A DNA stretch of 64,000 nucleotides from Nissolia schottii (taxonomy: Eukaryota > Streptophyta > Magnoliopsida > Fabales > Fabaceae). Within the stretch, counting starts at the first letter, position 1; each line of letters begins with the position of its first letter. The stretch lies in contig QANU01007345.1 of NCBI GenBank assembly GCA_003254905.1, forward strand, positions 242,924 to 306,923. Direction: 5' to 3'. The translations under genes and the position numbers were made by a program. Of the stretch, positions 11,701 to 23,938 are shown in pieces. Below the pieces are notes generated by a model that saw only the letters and a list, made by a program, of their open reading frames with translations, did no database searches and was not told the origin of the DNA.

Positions 11701-14433
11701 AAGTCGGCTATGGTTTTCTGAGGATATAGTTCAAGTTTTAGAAGATAAAGAGGTAAGTAAGATTGATGTGAATGATTTGACTTTCTTTTTTAACTTTGAT
11801 TGATCTCTACTATATGTTATATAAATTATCATGCATATGGCAAGTCATTAATTTTGTTTGTAATGCGTTGTTGTGATCGTTAATTTGAGTCATGCTACGC
11901 TGTCAAATGGTGATTGTTGAATAAAATAAAATTATATTACTCACTTATTCACCATTGCAATATTCATTAATGGCTATATATAACAACTTATCATTTTGTT
12001 TTATCATTTAGCTTTGTTAATATTCATGTCAAATCTCCGTTATATGAAGTTATTGTGGTTGACTTATGATTTTGTTTTGAAAGGGGACATGTAAAATTGA
12101 AATGATATTTATGGATCTTCAGAAAGTGGTGGAATGGGATGGAGAGGCTTTTAAAGATATGAAAAGCCTCAAAACACTCATAATTCGAAACACTTATTTT
12201 TCTCAAGGCCCCAGACATCTTCCAAATAGTTTAAGAGTGCTTGAATGGTGGGGATATCCTTCACATTCTTTTCCCGATGATTTTCGTCCAAAGAAGCTTG
12301 TCATACTCAAGTTACCCTTTAGTCGCTCAACGTCACTCAATTTGTTCAAGATGCACGCGGTAAGTTCAGTAAGTTTCTTTATCCAATGATACTATCTTTA
12401 TTTTATGAATGTCGATTTGATTCTTTTGTTTTTAATTTCAGGAGCTGGTGAATGTCAGCGTTTTGATTTTTGACGGTGCTAAACGTTTAACCAACATACC
12501 CGACCTATCTTGTGTCCCAAATTTAGAAAAATTTTCATTTAGACATTGTGAGAGTTTAGTTCAAGTTGACGAATCGGTTGGATTTTTGGGTAAACTTAAA
12601 ATGTTGGATGGCTTTAATTGCAAAAAACTTTGTAGCTTTCCACCCCTTATGTTGCCCTGTCTTGAGGATCTAAAACTTAGCTATTGCTCGAATCTTGAGA
12701 GCTTTCCGGAAATATTAGGAAAGATGGAAAATATAACACAACTCTCTTTGCAAGGCACTGCCGTAAAAGAACTGCCGTCATCTTCAGTTCAAAATCTCAC
12801 CCAGCTTGATACTGTACATATGAAACATGGAATTATTAACATTCTAAGGAGGGAAAATGTTTATAGTTCATGGAATGATGCATCAGATGATCAAGCCTTT
12901 GCTAATGGTTCTATCAAGGCCTTTACTTGGTATGCTGATAATGTGGAAGCGTTACATTTGCGCGCTTTTAGTTTCCTAGTTATTCCTGCAAGTATCATAG
13001 AATCTCTCATTTTGAGGAAACTCGCGTTGGTTAATTGTTATAATCTTCGAGAGGTAAGAGAGCTTCCACCCAACCTTGAAGAACTCTCTCTAACATGCTG
13101 CAAATCCTTGGAAGATTTAGACCTCACAGGAGCATGTCTCTTTTTGAGGAGACTTGTTTTGGAAGAGTGCGAGAATGTTCGGGAAATCACAGGGATTTCA
13201 TCCAACCTTGAACTTGTCTCTCTCTTGAATTGCACATTCTTGACATACTCCTGCAGAAGCATGCTAGTGAATCAGGTTCCTTTCTATGTTACCTAACAAT
13301 TTGGTTGGTTCAATAATTGTAATCTAACTCTCTTATTAATTTTTCACCCCCATATTTGTCCTTGTTCCAAAATGCCACTTTCAAAACTAAATTATTTTGT
13401 CACTCGTCTTATAGCATATCATAAAGCTCACTTTTAAGTAGTGTAAAATCGTTCGATGAGACAGACGAGTAGTGTGGGATAATATTTTTATGTGTTGTTA
13501 ATGAAATTATCGATTTATATACAAATTGGCTGGCAGGAACTACATGAGGAGGGTGGAAACATGAATCTATTTATGCCAACCCCTGCAGGAAGTAAGATTC
13601 CAGAATGGTTCCAACACCGTAATAATGGACCAAGAATCTCTTTGTGGTTTCGCAACATGTTCCCTGCCATGTCAGTGTGTGTTACTTTTGGGGGCTTGAA
13701 TGGCTACGAATTCGATATTTTCCCTAGATTGTACATCAACAGCAATGCAGTGAATAAATGGGTGGTGCCTAGGGATGATTTCTTGACCATATCCGCGATA
13801 CATGATGATCATATATGTATTTTTGATGAAAAACAGTGGGAATCGAAGATAATAATGTGAATGAATATCTTGTACAGAATGATGGATGGAATCATGTGAA
13901 GATTTGCATTTATACATATTCTGATTTTGACCCGGCTCCATTTGTCAAGCAAATTGGAATCCATGTGTTCAACGAAAAATCTAACATGGAGGATATCCGA
14001 TTCATCGACCCTTATGAGAATGGGAGTAGCGCCAGCAATGTCAAAGGTAAAGTGAATCTCCTATCATCTCGTCTATTTTATATTCTCTTCATCTTAATAA
14101 AATAATATTTTTAATGGAAGAAAAATATTTTAAGCAACCTACTAAATTCTTTAGTAAGTGTACTCTATATCTGTGATTATTTTTAGGTGTTTCTTTTTTT
14201 CAATTTTTTTTTGAACAAATATAAATCTATTTTGAATTTCAGGTCTGCAAGAGCAACAACAGCATTTAACTTCCATTGTTGTGTCAAACAACGAAAGTAG
14301 CGTGAATGATGACAGCGGTTATCATGCGATGGGATCGGATCAAAGAGCTGCCAAGTGGCAATTCTGCTCGTGTGCTTTATTTTCTTCACTTGTGTCACTC
14401 TGTTCTTCCTCCTCTTCTCTGGATTCCCAGTGA
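8702..14433 (+). CDS. TNL-A: TIR-NB-LRR-C-JID receptor with a 1-bp frameshift near the C-terminus
   Basis: Predicted plant intracellular immune receptor. Exons by homology and GT-AG sites: 8702-9192 (TIR), 10645-11752 (NB-ARC), 12084-12359 and 12442-13275 (LRR), 13537-14046 (C-JID), 14243-14433 (tail). The start at 8702 (MAGEAS) matches B and F; an ATG two codons upstream is also in frame. The TIR has DVFLSFRGKDTR, the FFDDQEL BB loop and the SFCLDEL helix with the expected catalytic Glu. NB-ARC shows the P-loop GVGGMGKTT near residue 225, VLLILDDVD, SRVIITTRD, QLPLALE (usual GLPLALE, Gly to Gln) and LHDLI as the MHD motif. At 13843-13844 one base is missing relative to G, so the frame ends at 13860 (1010 aa). 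The other frame stays open through two more junctions to the stop at 14431, so the lesion is recent. A sequencing error is the main alternative. Confidence 0.88.
9193..10644 (+). other. Intron 1 of locus A (1.45 kb), no feature seen
   Basis: It is bounded by GG|GTACC and GGCAG|G, the same phase-2 junction as in B, C, D, F and G. No convincing coding or transposon ends were seen. The frame at 9229-9447 is not supported by any recognisable motif. Confidence 0.6.
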
Positions 14434-16600
14434 TTTCCTTTCAAGGTGGTATGGGATGTTGGATCATTTTATTAAAAAATTAATTATATTTTTTAATGAC
14501 TTAAACTTTGGTACATATTTAGCTAAGATATCACGCCTATGTATAGAGGTGAGTCTTAACTAATGTTAAAAGTTTTCGTTCAAAACTAAAACTATACCAC
14601 ACTACTTCCTTGTTTACTAAGATTTGATTCGATTGGCAATTTATCTATTTCTATAGCTAATAATGATAATAACTCTGGGAATTGCCTATTTAGTTGTATA
14701 TTTTATTTTTCGGGTCCATAATCTTCTTGGTGATATTAGAGTATGGAAACTTACTTGCTTCGATCGGTGCAGCTTGCCTGAAAATGCATGTAGTGGCTTG
14801 GCTGTGGCATTTGCTTCTTCCCAAGATTTCTCTTTTATGTGATATTATAGTATGTGAACTCATGCTATGCTGAAATTTTATTGTTTTATATTTGTAAAAA
14901 TTGTCACTTAAAGAAGAAATTCATGATATCAATAAAAATAGTCAAAAGAGATTGAATTGGATGTTAGACAATTAAATACATCATAAAAAACAATAATAAT
15001 ATTTTATCCACTCTTAGATATAATACCCTATTATGCATAAAAAAATTAATATATTATTAAACTGCCATAAAAAAAAATTATATTAGGGCATATATCTTAT
15101 GCTAACAATGCTTTATGTTACACTAGCACATATTTTCTATTTTATATATTTAGAGGTTTGCTCTATACAATGATAAAATAAATTTGAATTGGTTAGTGAT
15201 TCCAATGTAGCAAGACCCGTCTTCTCATCCTTTCATGCTAACATGTAAGACTGAAAAGTTTGATACTATCACTAGTCTAGAGTCTTTTTTTAAGGACATT
15301 TGGTGGCTGTTTTGGTTAGTACATTGGTTTGTCCATTTTTTTTTTTTTTACTCTTAGTTTAAGTATTCTTTTTCTTCTCTTAAAAAGTAAGATTTTGTCT
15401 TACTAAATTTTTTAAAGAGATTTTAATGTGGCTCCTTTTTAATTTGTTGGTGGGTTGAGGTGAGTAGTATTTTCTTTCCTTATTTATTCACTATGTTATG
15501 CACTTAACATACAAGACCGCAACGCTTAGATTTTGAACCGTATCCATTATTATTTTTATACTGTTATTCTAATATTCTTTTAAAACTCAATAATTTTTTT
15601 TAAATAAACTCAATAATATATATACATATATATTATAGGGTTAAAAGATGTAGACTTATGTGTGAATAACCTATGATCTCTATCTTAACCAAAGAAACAC
15701 CAACACAGACATAGGACATGACACGATACATGACACAATAACGCATTAATTTTAAAATTTTACAAAACACAGACATGACATATATAAGTATAAATTAATT
15801 ATTAATAATAAATTCCTAATATTTTTATTGATTGATATTAAACTATTAATTTTTAATATTTTTTAAACCTCTCTCAAAATATATAAAACATTCAAAATAT
15901 CATATGATAATACTTGATAATTTTTTAAGAGTCCATATTATTATAAATTGTTTAATATTTAAAATATTTTTTATTCAGACATGACACAGACACAACTCAA
16001 AAAACTCCTAAATATAGATCAGACATAACTAATCATAAATTTTTTTTAACACTTTAGACATGTGTGACACATACGTGAGTTTTATTATATGTCAAAATGA
16101 TGAAAATTTAGTCTCTAACCAATACGTTTCATTCTAGTCAGGAAATTTAACTGCCATTGAATTGAATCATTGATTAACATTGTCCCTGTGATTGGATAGG
16201 TGTGAATGTAGGTCTTTTTTTTTTTGGGGATTAATATTAAGTCTTCTTTGTCTGATCTTCACATTACTTTCTAGAAATGCGACAAATTCTTTTGAAAAAA
16301 TATTAATTATATATGTCATGAATCTTCCTTGAAGTCTCAGTCAATTCCCACTACCTTCAAATATTTTATTTGACTTAATTTCTTTGTTTTCAACCTCATC
16401 GAGCCTTAATCGTCCAGTTTTATCTTCTCGTGGATATTCCTTGTAAAATCAAAGGAGAATAGTTAATTGTTTTTATTCATTTCTTAATACTGACAAATTG
16501 AACTTGGTCGTCTCTGTCCCTATCACTTTCTCTCTTAATTCCTATTTTCTGTTTTTATGTTAATCAAACTTTGGCCATTATGTCTTCGTGATCTCGATCT
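14434..16600. other. 3' flank of locus A, partly duplicated downstream of locus E
   Basis: No gene is seen. Two blocks, about 14600-14745 and 16135-16560, match 53485-53590 and 53905-54420 closely. Shared pieces are 'ggaattgcctatttagttgt' and 'aactgccattgaattgaatc'. The 1.4 kb between the two blocks is absent or different on the E side. 15700-16080 contains 'gacatgacacga'-type AT-rich repeat sequence of unknown class. Confidence 0.65.
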
Positions 16601-19095
16601 CTTTCTTCCTAGTTGTTAGGAAGCTAAAATGAGAATAAGGGTTTCTTGCACAAATGGAGAACAGAGAAAGAAGCAGTACCACAATCAACACTTCTAGAAG
16701 AGTCTGTTACATGTACATCCCTATTCCATGCACCATACATACATCAGTGTTGAAATACTGTGGGCCCCATACAATAACCAACTCATCCACTCTCTCTCCC
16801 ACTCTCAACAAAAAGCGCGTGAAGCCACGCTTCCCGCTTACATTCCATTTCGTTTCAACTTCCTCACTCTCAGAAATAGAATTTTTGAAAAAACCTCTCG
16901 CTCTCTTCGCTCTCAATTCGTCTTCTTCGTCCTCTTTGTTCTTCACTCGCTTTTCACACTCCTCCGTTCTTCACTTTCTTCTCTGCACAAGCGTCGTTCT
17001 CCGCGAGTTCGTTGTGCTCTTTGCGCAAACTTCCTCCAAGAAAAGCCATCGAAGAAGAAAGAACGACCTCGAACGCTGGTGAGTACATCGAACACTGCTT
17101 AGGTTTTACTTTCTCGTTCGCTTTTCCTTTTGTGTTTCGCTAAATAACCTGCAATGAATCAATTTTTGTTTCGTGGATTAAGTTGTTGAAATGTTGAGAA
17201 TGTGATCTGCGACCTATGGATAATGTTTGAGCATATGCCCACGTTTGCGCATATGCCCACTTAAAGTTTGTATCATATATCAGATTCCCATTCTTTTTTG
17301 CATTTGTGACATACAAATAATTATTACATCACACCATCTAGTATTTAATTGTTGGAGTAAATAAATATTCGATTTGTGTCAAAAAAAATTGTATACAATA
17401 TTGTATGAATTATTTCTTGAAAGGTTGAGAATGTGCCAAAATGCACATCCTCTTCCTAAAAACAAAGACATTTTATGAATGGTTTGTACATAATGTTTGC
17501 ACATATGTCCACTTAATGTTTGTGCTTATGCCCACTTAAAGTTTGTACTGCACATTGGAATCTTCATTTTTGTGCATCAGTGACAGACACATTATGATTA
17601 TATCCCATCATCTAATGTTTAATCATTAGAGCAAATAAAAATTCAATATGTGTCAAAAATTTATAATGTTTTATTTCATGTATTATTTGTTGAAAGGTTG
17701 AGAATGTGCCAAAATGCACATCCTCTTCCTAAAAAACAAAAACATTTATGTGGCCTTGTGGATAAAGTTTGCACATGTGTCCACTTAATGTTTGCATTTA
17801 TGCATATTTAAAGTTTGCACATTCAACAACAAGTCATATTCTGCCTTTTGTGCATTTGTGACAAACACACACTGCTTATCACACCACCTAGAGTTTATTC
17901 ATGATGATATCTACCAAAAATGTATCAAAATGATAATATATATGCATTAATTGTTCAAATGTCGGCGATGTGTCAAAATGCACGTCCCCTACCTCGAACA
18001 AGGCATGACCTGTGTCGCGCTCATAATGTTTGTGCTTAAGCCCTATTAATGTTTGCACTTATGCCCATTTACAGTTTGTACATTCTATTTTCTGTCGTAT
18101 AAAACTTCAGAACACTTTAATTTCACATCATCGTCAACAATCAAACACTCTCCATGGAAATTCATCAAAAAAGGTCCAAAAATTACCACAGATTCTTGTA
18201 CTGAAATTACGATTGTATAAGTTTTTATTGTCGAATTTGCACTCAAAATTTTGATTTCCATGGATGATTATGGTTTCCATAGAGCTCGCGTTTTGCTTCA
18301 GAGGTGGTTATGGAGGATTTCGAATTCCATACGATGTAGTTGAAAAATCATCACGTATGAAATTCTGATTCAAATTGGAGTGCGTGTGGGAGTGCGTATT
18401 TTTCAAATAAGGAAAATCTACTGTATTTTGTATTAATTGACAATGAAATCGTATAGAACAGTGTTGCATATACAGGTGTATGGATATTGGGTGTACATGG
18501 AGCATTTTCGCTTCTAGAAACAATTAATTTGAAAAATGGTGTATGCATGAGGGGTACAATTAAGGATCAAATCAAATGTGCAGTATGCAAATAATGTCTT
18601 TTTTTTAAAAAAAAATGTCTTTTCAAAGAGTTATTATTAAATAATATGTAATGTCATATTAATAAACATTTTGCACATAAACATTTTAAGTGTGTGTATA
18701 TATATATTCTTAAAAATTAAAAGCATAACTTATAAAAAGAAAAAGAAATCTAAAATAGAACAGTTAAGAATATGATGATAGGGATAAAAAAAAAGAAAAA
18801 AGAAAAAAAGAGAGAGTAACAAATTTATCTTAAACATTTTTTTTAGATTCCAGTGACAGAAGATCGGTAAATGTCATTTAATAAAAGGGGTTGCTATATA
18901 GCACGACACATTTTATAAGATTAAGAGACGAAAAACATGTGGAAGAAGTTGATTGGAAGTTAGGTAAAAAAGACATAGAAGAAATGTGAAAAAGACAAAC
19001 ACAATCACGTGTTATGCACAATAAAAAAAAATACATATTGAGGTAAATACCATTTTCCTTAATAAAATCTGTAAATCTACCGCTCTTAATTGCAA
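16601..19095. mobile_element. Insertion-like block in the A-B spacer, class unknown
   Basis: The collinear spacer of loci E-F has no counterpart to this stretch, so it was probably inserted in the A-B copy or lost from the other. It begins with a pyrimidine-rich, open stretch (16654-17082) ending near CGCTG|GTGAGT (17083), which looks like a transcribed first exon with a donor site. A tandem-repeat region follows (17190-18080), then AT-rich sequence. I found no terminal repeats and no recognisable protein. Confidence 0.35.
17190..18080. repeat. Tandem repeats of about 231-273 bp, four diverged copies
   Basis: A landmark around 'GAATGTGCCAAAATGCACA' occurs at 17198 (diverged), 17429, 17702 and 17967 (diverged), so the steps are 231, 273 and 265 bp. 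Each copy also carries 'TTTGCACATATGNCCACTTA'-like sequence, often doubled. The landmark contains an imperfect palindrome TGTGC-caaaat-GCACA. The function is unknown; repeated subterminal sites of a transposon are one possibility. Confidence 0.7.
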
Positions 19096-19110
19096 AAGTC
19101 AAAAAATGAA

Positions 19111-19376
19111 TATTAAACTGAACAAGTTAATACCTCCTTCGAATATGGTGCGTTAGTAACTTATTTTATTATATAAACGCTTACCATTGAATCGGAAATG
19201 TGAATAGATCCTACTTTCACACTATGTCAGGTGGTCGGACAGAATGTTTTTATATCCATAGCATTAAAAAAAGAAAAAAAAAAAAGTGATTAAAAGAAAC
19301 TTCGTGGTAATGAAATAAGTCAGTTATATATATGCACATGTATATCCCTGTTTTGATTTCAAACTTGTATATTGTT
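19111..19376 (+). promoter_or_regulatory. Upstream block of locus B with TATA-like box
   Basis: Counterpart of the A and F upstream blocks, including CTTACCATTGAATCGGAAA, AGATCCTACTTTCACAC and TTTATATCCATAGCATT. A TATA-like TTATATATATG lies near 19324, about 110 bp before the ATG, at a similar place as in F. Confidence 0.5.
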
Positions 19377-19435
19377 CTTTCTGAAATTCCGACGACAGAC
19401 GCAGAGAGCATAGTAATTAGAAAAACTAAGGAAAC

Positions 19436-20162
19436 ATGGCAGGTCGTGTATCACCGTCCTCATCCTTCTCCTATGATGTGTTTCTGAGTTTCAGAGGACA
19501 AGACACTCGCTACGGTTTTACTGGCAATCTATTCAATACTCTGCGCGAGAAGGGAATCCACGCCTTCTTTGATGACCAGGAGCTTCAGGGAGGGGAGGAA
19601 CTAACACCAACGCTTGTGAAGGCAATTGAAGAGTCGAGGATTGCCATCCCTGTCTTCTCCACCAAATACGCAACTTCGTCTTTTTGCTTAGACGAACTCG
19701 CCAAGATCATGGAGTGCGTTAAGGGGAACGGCCGGTTGGTCTTGCCGGTCTTTTATGGCGTGGATCCTTCTCATGTACGACATCAGCTAGGAAACTATGG
19801 AGATGCAATGGCTAATCATGAGGTGAGGTATAAGGGCGACATGGAGAAGGTGCAAAAGTGGAGGGATGCTCTTAACCAAGCAGCTAACTTGTCTGGCAAG
19901 CATTTCATATTTGGGTAACCCCGCCTCACTCCTCTTTTACGTACTTCATTTTTTACATTATGATTCATTAAGACTTGTGCTACTGTTTAATCCATTCATT
20001 ATATTCACAAAAATGGAAAGAATTTGACATGATAGTTTTCTCTGATTGTACAGGAATAATGAATATGAATATAAGTTCATTAAGAACATCGCTGAAGTGG
20101 TCTCCAAGATAGTTAATCGTCTTCCTTTGCATGTTGCGGATTACCCAGTTGGACTGGATTGA
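19436..20162 (+). CDS. TX-B: TIR-only protein of about 195 aa (truncated TNL)
   Basis: Exon 1 (19436-19914) encodes an intact TIR with DVFLSFRGQDTR, FFDDQEL, SFCLDEL (catalytic Glu kept) and VFYGVDPSHVRHQ. The donor GG|GTAACC and the acceptor TACAG|G at 20053 are conserved with the paralogues. Exon 2 (20054-20162) keeps only the linker (NNEYEYKFIKN...ADYPVGLD) and ends in TGA at 20160-20162, just before the NB-ARC P-loop would begin. Downstream sequence no longer resembles a TNL. The reading frame is clean, so it could make a TIR-only (TX) protein of the sort known in plants; such proteins can signal by TIR NADase activity, but function here is inference. The upstream block is shared with A and F. 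Confidence 0.8.
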
Positions 20163-21147
20163 AGCCTTCCGTGCACTTCCAACTAGTGTTAGCGGAGGAT
20201 ATAACAACATTCACTGCCAGCATTAAAGCATGGGCCAGATTCTACTGTTCTGCTTTTGTTAGAGTGGTAGTTATTTTGTGATTTTGTTGATTGGTTAGAG
20301 ATTTTGATTCAATGCAAGTGCTATGCATTGCACATCATAGAGCTCAGGTAGCTGCTTCTATAAATAGCAAATGGCTCTAACAACTTGAAAATAATTTTCA
20401 TTTGATTCAATAACAAGAGCTGAAGCTTGATATTAATTATCATTTCCATTTTCTCTTGAAGAAGCATTAAAAGGAAAGAGCATAAGACCTCTAAATCAAC
20501 ATCACAACACTCAAGGGGTACTCAAAATCCATAATAACCGTATTTTTTTTGTTATTATTTTCGGCTGTTTGGCCTTTTGGCTAGGTTTTGGTGGTTCGAA
20601 GGTTTAATGTGGAAAGCGACTAGCATCAAATTTATGCTTGAAGTTTTTGCTTTTATTTTCATTTTGCTTTTATGTTTAGTTTTATTTTTTTTATTTTTTC
20701 TTTTCAAAAGTCGAATCATCTAATCAATTTAAATCAATGCAAATTAGTTTACAACAAGAACGTTTTGAATTGAATCAAGATTAGTTTCTATGGAGAAATT
20801 ATTATGCGTGATTTGTAAATAAGGGAGAATTGATTATTTTTGTCGAAATTAAATTATAAGATCTGATTTTTTATTTTTTATTTTTGGATGAAAAGTTTCC
20901 TGTATGATTACGAAATAATATAAGAATTTATATGAGAGACTAGAAATACGGGAGATTCTCCAATCATAAATCAAAACCACAAATAATAGTTAACAATTTC
21001 ATCAACTATCCTTTTAAAAAAACAAAAATCAACAGAAATAAAATAAAAAGCATAAGAAATGCTGTCTTTCACAATAACTCGAAGCATAGACAATCTCCAT
21101 TTTCATCCTTTATTCTTACAATAGCTTCTTTAGAATAACATTCATCC
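20163..21147. other. Unassigned stretch downstream of locus B, possibly an old LTR
   Basis: Directly after the truncation the sequence is unrelated to TNLs. It has a TGTTAG-like start near 20187, a TATA box 'cttctataaatagc' near 20360, and 'ttcaataacaagag' near 20406, a layout seen in Copia-type LTRs. I could not find a matching end, primer-binding site or target duplication, so this is only a suggestion for what truncated locus B. Confidence 0.3.
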
Positions 21148-21393
21148 TCAATTTCCTTGGTACCCTTGGCTACGTGCAAATAATAGTGCTTCACGAATTG
21201 CCATGAGCTCTCCTCGGCAACTTGAGAAGCAACCATCTCCTTTAATTCTCTTACCTGCTGCGAAGGTTCCCAAGCTATTTCTCACCATAAGTTCTGATTT
21301 TACTAAGAAGAAGAACCACTGTTTAGGAGAGAATCTAAAAACTTTTCTCAACCTATACATTAGAATCAATCTCAATAATTTATTTAGCATCAT
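21148..21393 (-). pseudogene. Fragment of a retroelement RNase H-like domain
   Basis: The minus frame contains GTFAAGKRIKGDG and CRGELMAIREALLFA. The latter resembles the 'AEL.A.REGL.FA' helix of the RNase H-like domain (RVT_3 type) found at the end of plant non-LTR retrotransposons and in free-standing copies. The fragment is short, the N-terminal side (RLRKVFRFS) does not fit the fold, and no reverse transcriptase is nearby. It is probably a relic. Confidence 0.45.
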
Positions 21394-21469
21394 CTACTTT
21401 ATTACAAGAATGATAAATAAACTTAACATCATTAAATCTAGAACTTCATGCATAAATTAATCACAGTGG

Positions 21470-22140
21470 CTTAATTCTCAGGTGGTTAAGCCAAAAGTAA
21501 TATTAAAAATACTAATTAATAATAACTCAATTGATTGACAAAGAAAATTAATAATAAAATTAATAACTCAATTCACAGGTGTTTAAGCCAAAAGTAATAT
21601 TAAAAATACTAATCAACAATAACTCAACTTTTTACAGGAATCAATAATAACTCAATTGATTGCCAAAAGAAAATTAATATTTTTAATATTACTTTGCATA
21701 GTCTCTCTAAAATATGAATTGTTTGTTAATCTACCTAACCTTGATTTTATTTTCAAACTTCATATTAAATTAATAATCCGAAAGACAAAAACTTGGTTGC
21801 ATGTTTGATTGTTTCCTTAGAAGACGAATTGTCTGTCAATCACTAACCTTGATTTTATATTCAAACTTTTAACCGCATAAGAATAATATGCATTTGTTTA
21901 TGTATGGTAAACTTTTAAAATAGTAAGTTGTAACATTAAAAAAATTTAAAGTTGAAAATAGAGGCCGAGCAGTGACAAATCTCTGCCAACTTTGCAATTT
22001 TTGTTTCCAAACTTTATTATCATTATACTTGCACTGCAAGTTGTTTGATTTTTCTGTTTTTAATGACAAAGTATAGTAGAGTTTGGCATTTATCATTCCA
22101 TTTTGATCAGAGCATACCTCTAGATTCTTTAAATTCACAA
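21470..22140. repeat. Duplicated spacer block, counterpart near 41680-42370
   Basis: 'GGTTAAGCCAAAAGTAATAT' occurs at about 21483 and in a second tandem copy near 21583, and a close form occurs near 41690 upstream of locus D. Further shared blocks are 'GAGCAGTGACAAA' (21966, 42295) and 'TTCCAAACTTTATTAT' (22010, 42330). The block is therefore an ancestral spacer present twice. No gene is seen in it. Confidence 0.6.
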
Positions 22141-22522
22141 AAGTACTAACAAATCACCCACTATTTAACCAAAGTTGTCATCACTTTAATGCCAAGAATC
22201 AAACTTGCGATTTTATGAGACATGAGATTAATTTCGTACCAACTACGCACGACAGCCACTGGAAGTAATATAATGACTTCCGTCAATTTAAATAACATAA
22301 AGTTCATGGTTAGATACTCTAAGACATTGCTATTCCATCTTCACTCCTTATTTTTTTCTCTTCTTATTCTGATATCTATTTAATTTTGTCAATTTGGTAC
22401 TATACTGAGTGGTGTTATTATCTTTCTTCTTTGGTGGTCACCCCTTCATCTCTTTTTTCATTGTTTAAGATTTTCATTAGTGGCTCAAATCTATTAATCT
22501 CAGAGTGTAATTATGCAGGTTT

Positions 22523-23490
22523 GTTGTATCTTATGTTTTTTTAATTCCCTTTGTGGTTATTTTGGTTTTCCTTGTGGATGTTTTTTTTATAAAGTCTTAT
22601 AGATGGTGAAGATGTTCAATGTGCAAAGAGGTGCAATGCGTTTTTCAAATTACAGTGATTTTTGTGTTGATTTTTTATATGAAAAATGCTTAAATATTGA
22701 TAGTTTTTGGATAAGGAGAAGAGTAATAAATTGGAACAAAGCTACAAATCATTAGTTTGTTTAGAATGCAACATTAGATCTAATATTTTTTTTTCCCAAT
22801 TTGTAGGTATCGTTAGTCTTGTGAATGAGATTTTTTTTTTCCTCTTCCAAAAAAAATTTGAGTTGTCAAGAAACATATATAATTGAATTTTCTCTTCGGA
22901 TTTAATTTTGATACATTATTGATGTAAAAGATCTTTATACAATTATTCTATCATTCATTTTTATAACAAGCCTATGCATCCACAATCTTAAAAGTTCAAT
23001 ATTNTATATCTTATGTTTTTGTTATTCCTTTTGTGGTTATTTTGGCTTTCCTTGTGGATGTTTTTTTTTTTTTAGAGTCTTATAGATGGTGAAGATGTTC
23101 AATGTGAAAAGAGGTGAAATACGTTTTTCAAATTACATCAATTTTTGTGTTGATTTTTTATATGAAAAATGCTTAAATATTGATAGTCTTTAGACAAAAA
23201 GAAGAGTAATAGATTGGAACAAAACTATAAATGATTAGTTTGTTTAGAATGCAACATTAGATCTAATATTTTTTTTCCCAATTGGTAGGTATCGTTAGTC
23301 TTGTGAATGAGATTTTTTTTTTCTCTTCCAAAAAACAATTTGAGTTTTCAAGAACTATATATAATTGAATTTTCTCTTTGGATTTAATTTTGATACATTA
23401 TTGATGTAAAAGATCCTTATACAATTATTCTATCATTCATTTTTATAACAAGTCTATGCATCCACAATCTTAAAAGTTCAATATTTTTTT
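22523..23490. repeat. Tandem duplication with a 483-bp period and one undetermined base
   Basis: Two direct copies lie side by side. 'CTTATAGATGGTGAAGATG' is at 22596 and 23079, a step of 483 bp, and identity remains high over the whole unit. The only N in the window is at 23004, close to the junction of the copies. No coding sequence is seen. Confidence 0.85.
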
Positions 23491-23862
23491 TTGTACAAGA
23501 CTAATTTAGTGATTATTTCTTATATATTTTGATAATTGATTGACACGCAAAATTGTTTTAAAAGTCTCACAATCATACAACAAAATGTCAACAGATAACA
23601 ATGCCACTACATTCTAATTCAACTCTAAAAATAATATAAATGTTGTTTTCAAATTTTAGATAGTGTAAGAATAGTTTGTCTCATTGGATTTCTTATGAGA
23701 GTTTTAATGAGACTTCTTGTGGGCATGTCAAGTGTTATCAAATCTTAGTAGATTTGCCAGGTCTCATGATGTACTAGTACTATCCTTGTCATTTTTGGGT
23801 TGAATGAAATGAGAGACAATTGAACAAATAAAAGAAAAGATAGTGTAAGAAAAACGGTGCAT
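23491..23862. other. Spacer, nothing recognised
   Basis: AT-rich sequence with no open frame of interest and no repeat partner noticed in the window. Confidence 0.5.
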
Positions 23863-23938
23863 TAATAGCATGTCATGGTATCCCTATTTTGCTTAAAAAT
23901 AGGTTGTGAAATTATGGTCATTGCCACCGGCTTTTCAT

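Noticed and set aside
16654..17102. 142-aa and 124-aa plus-strand frames
   Set aside because: Low-complexity Ser/Arg composition in a pyrimidine-rich stretch, no recognisable domain; it looks more like an untranslated first exon.
20187..20520. Copia-type LTR downstream of gene B
   Set aside because: TATA-like and typical motifs are present, but no 3' end, primer site or target duplication could be matched.
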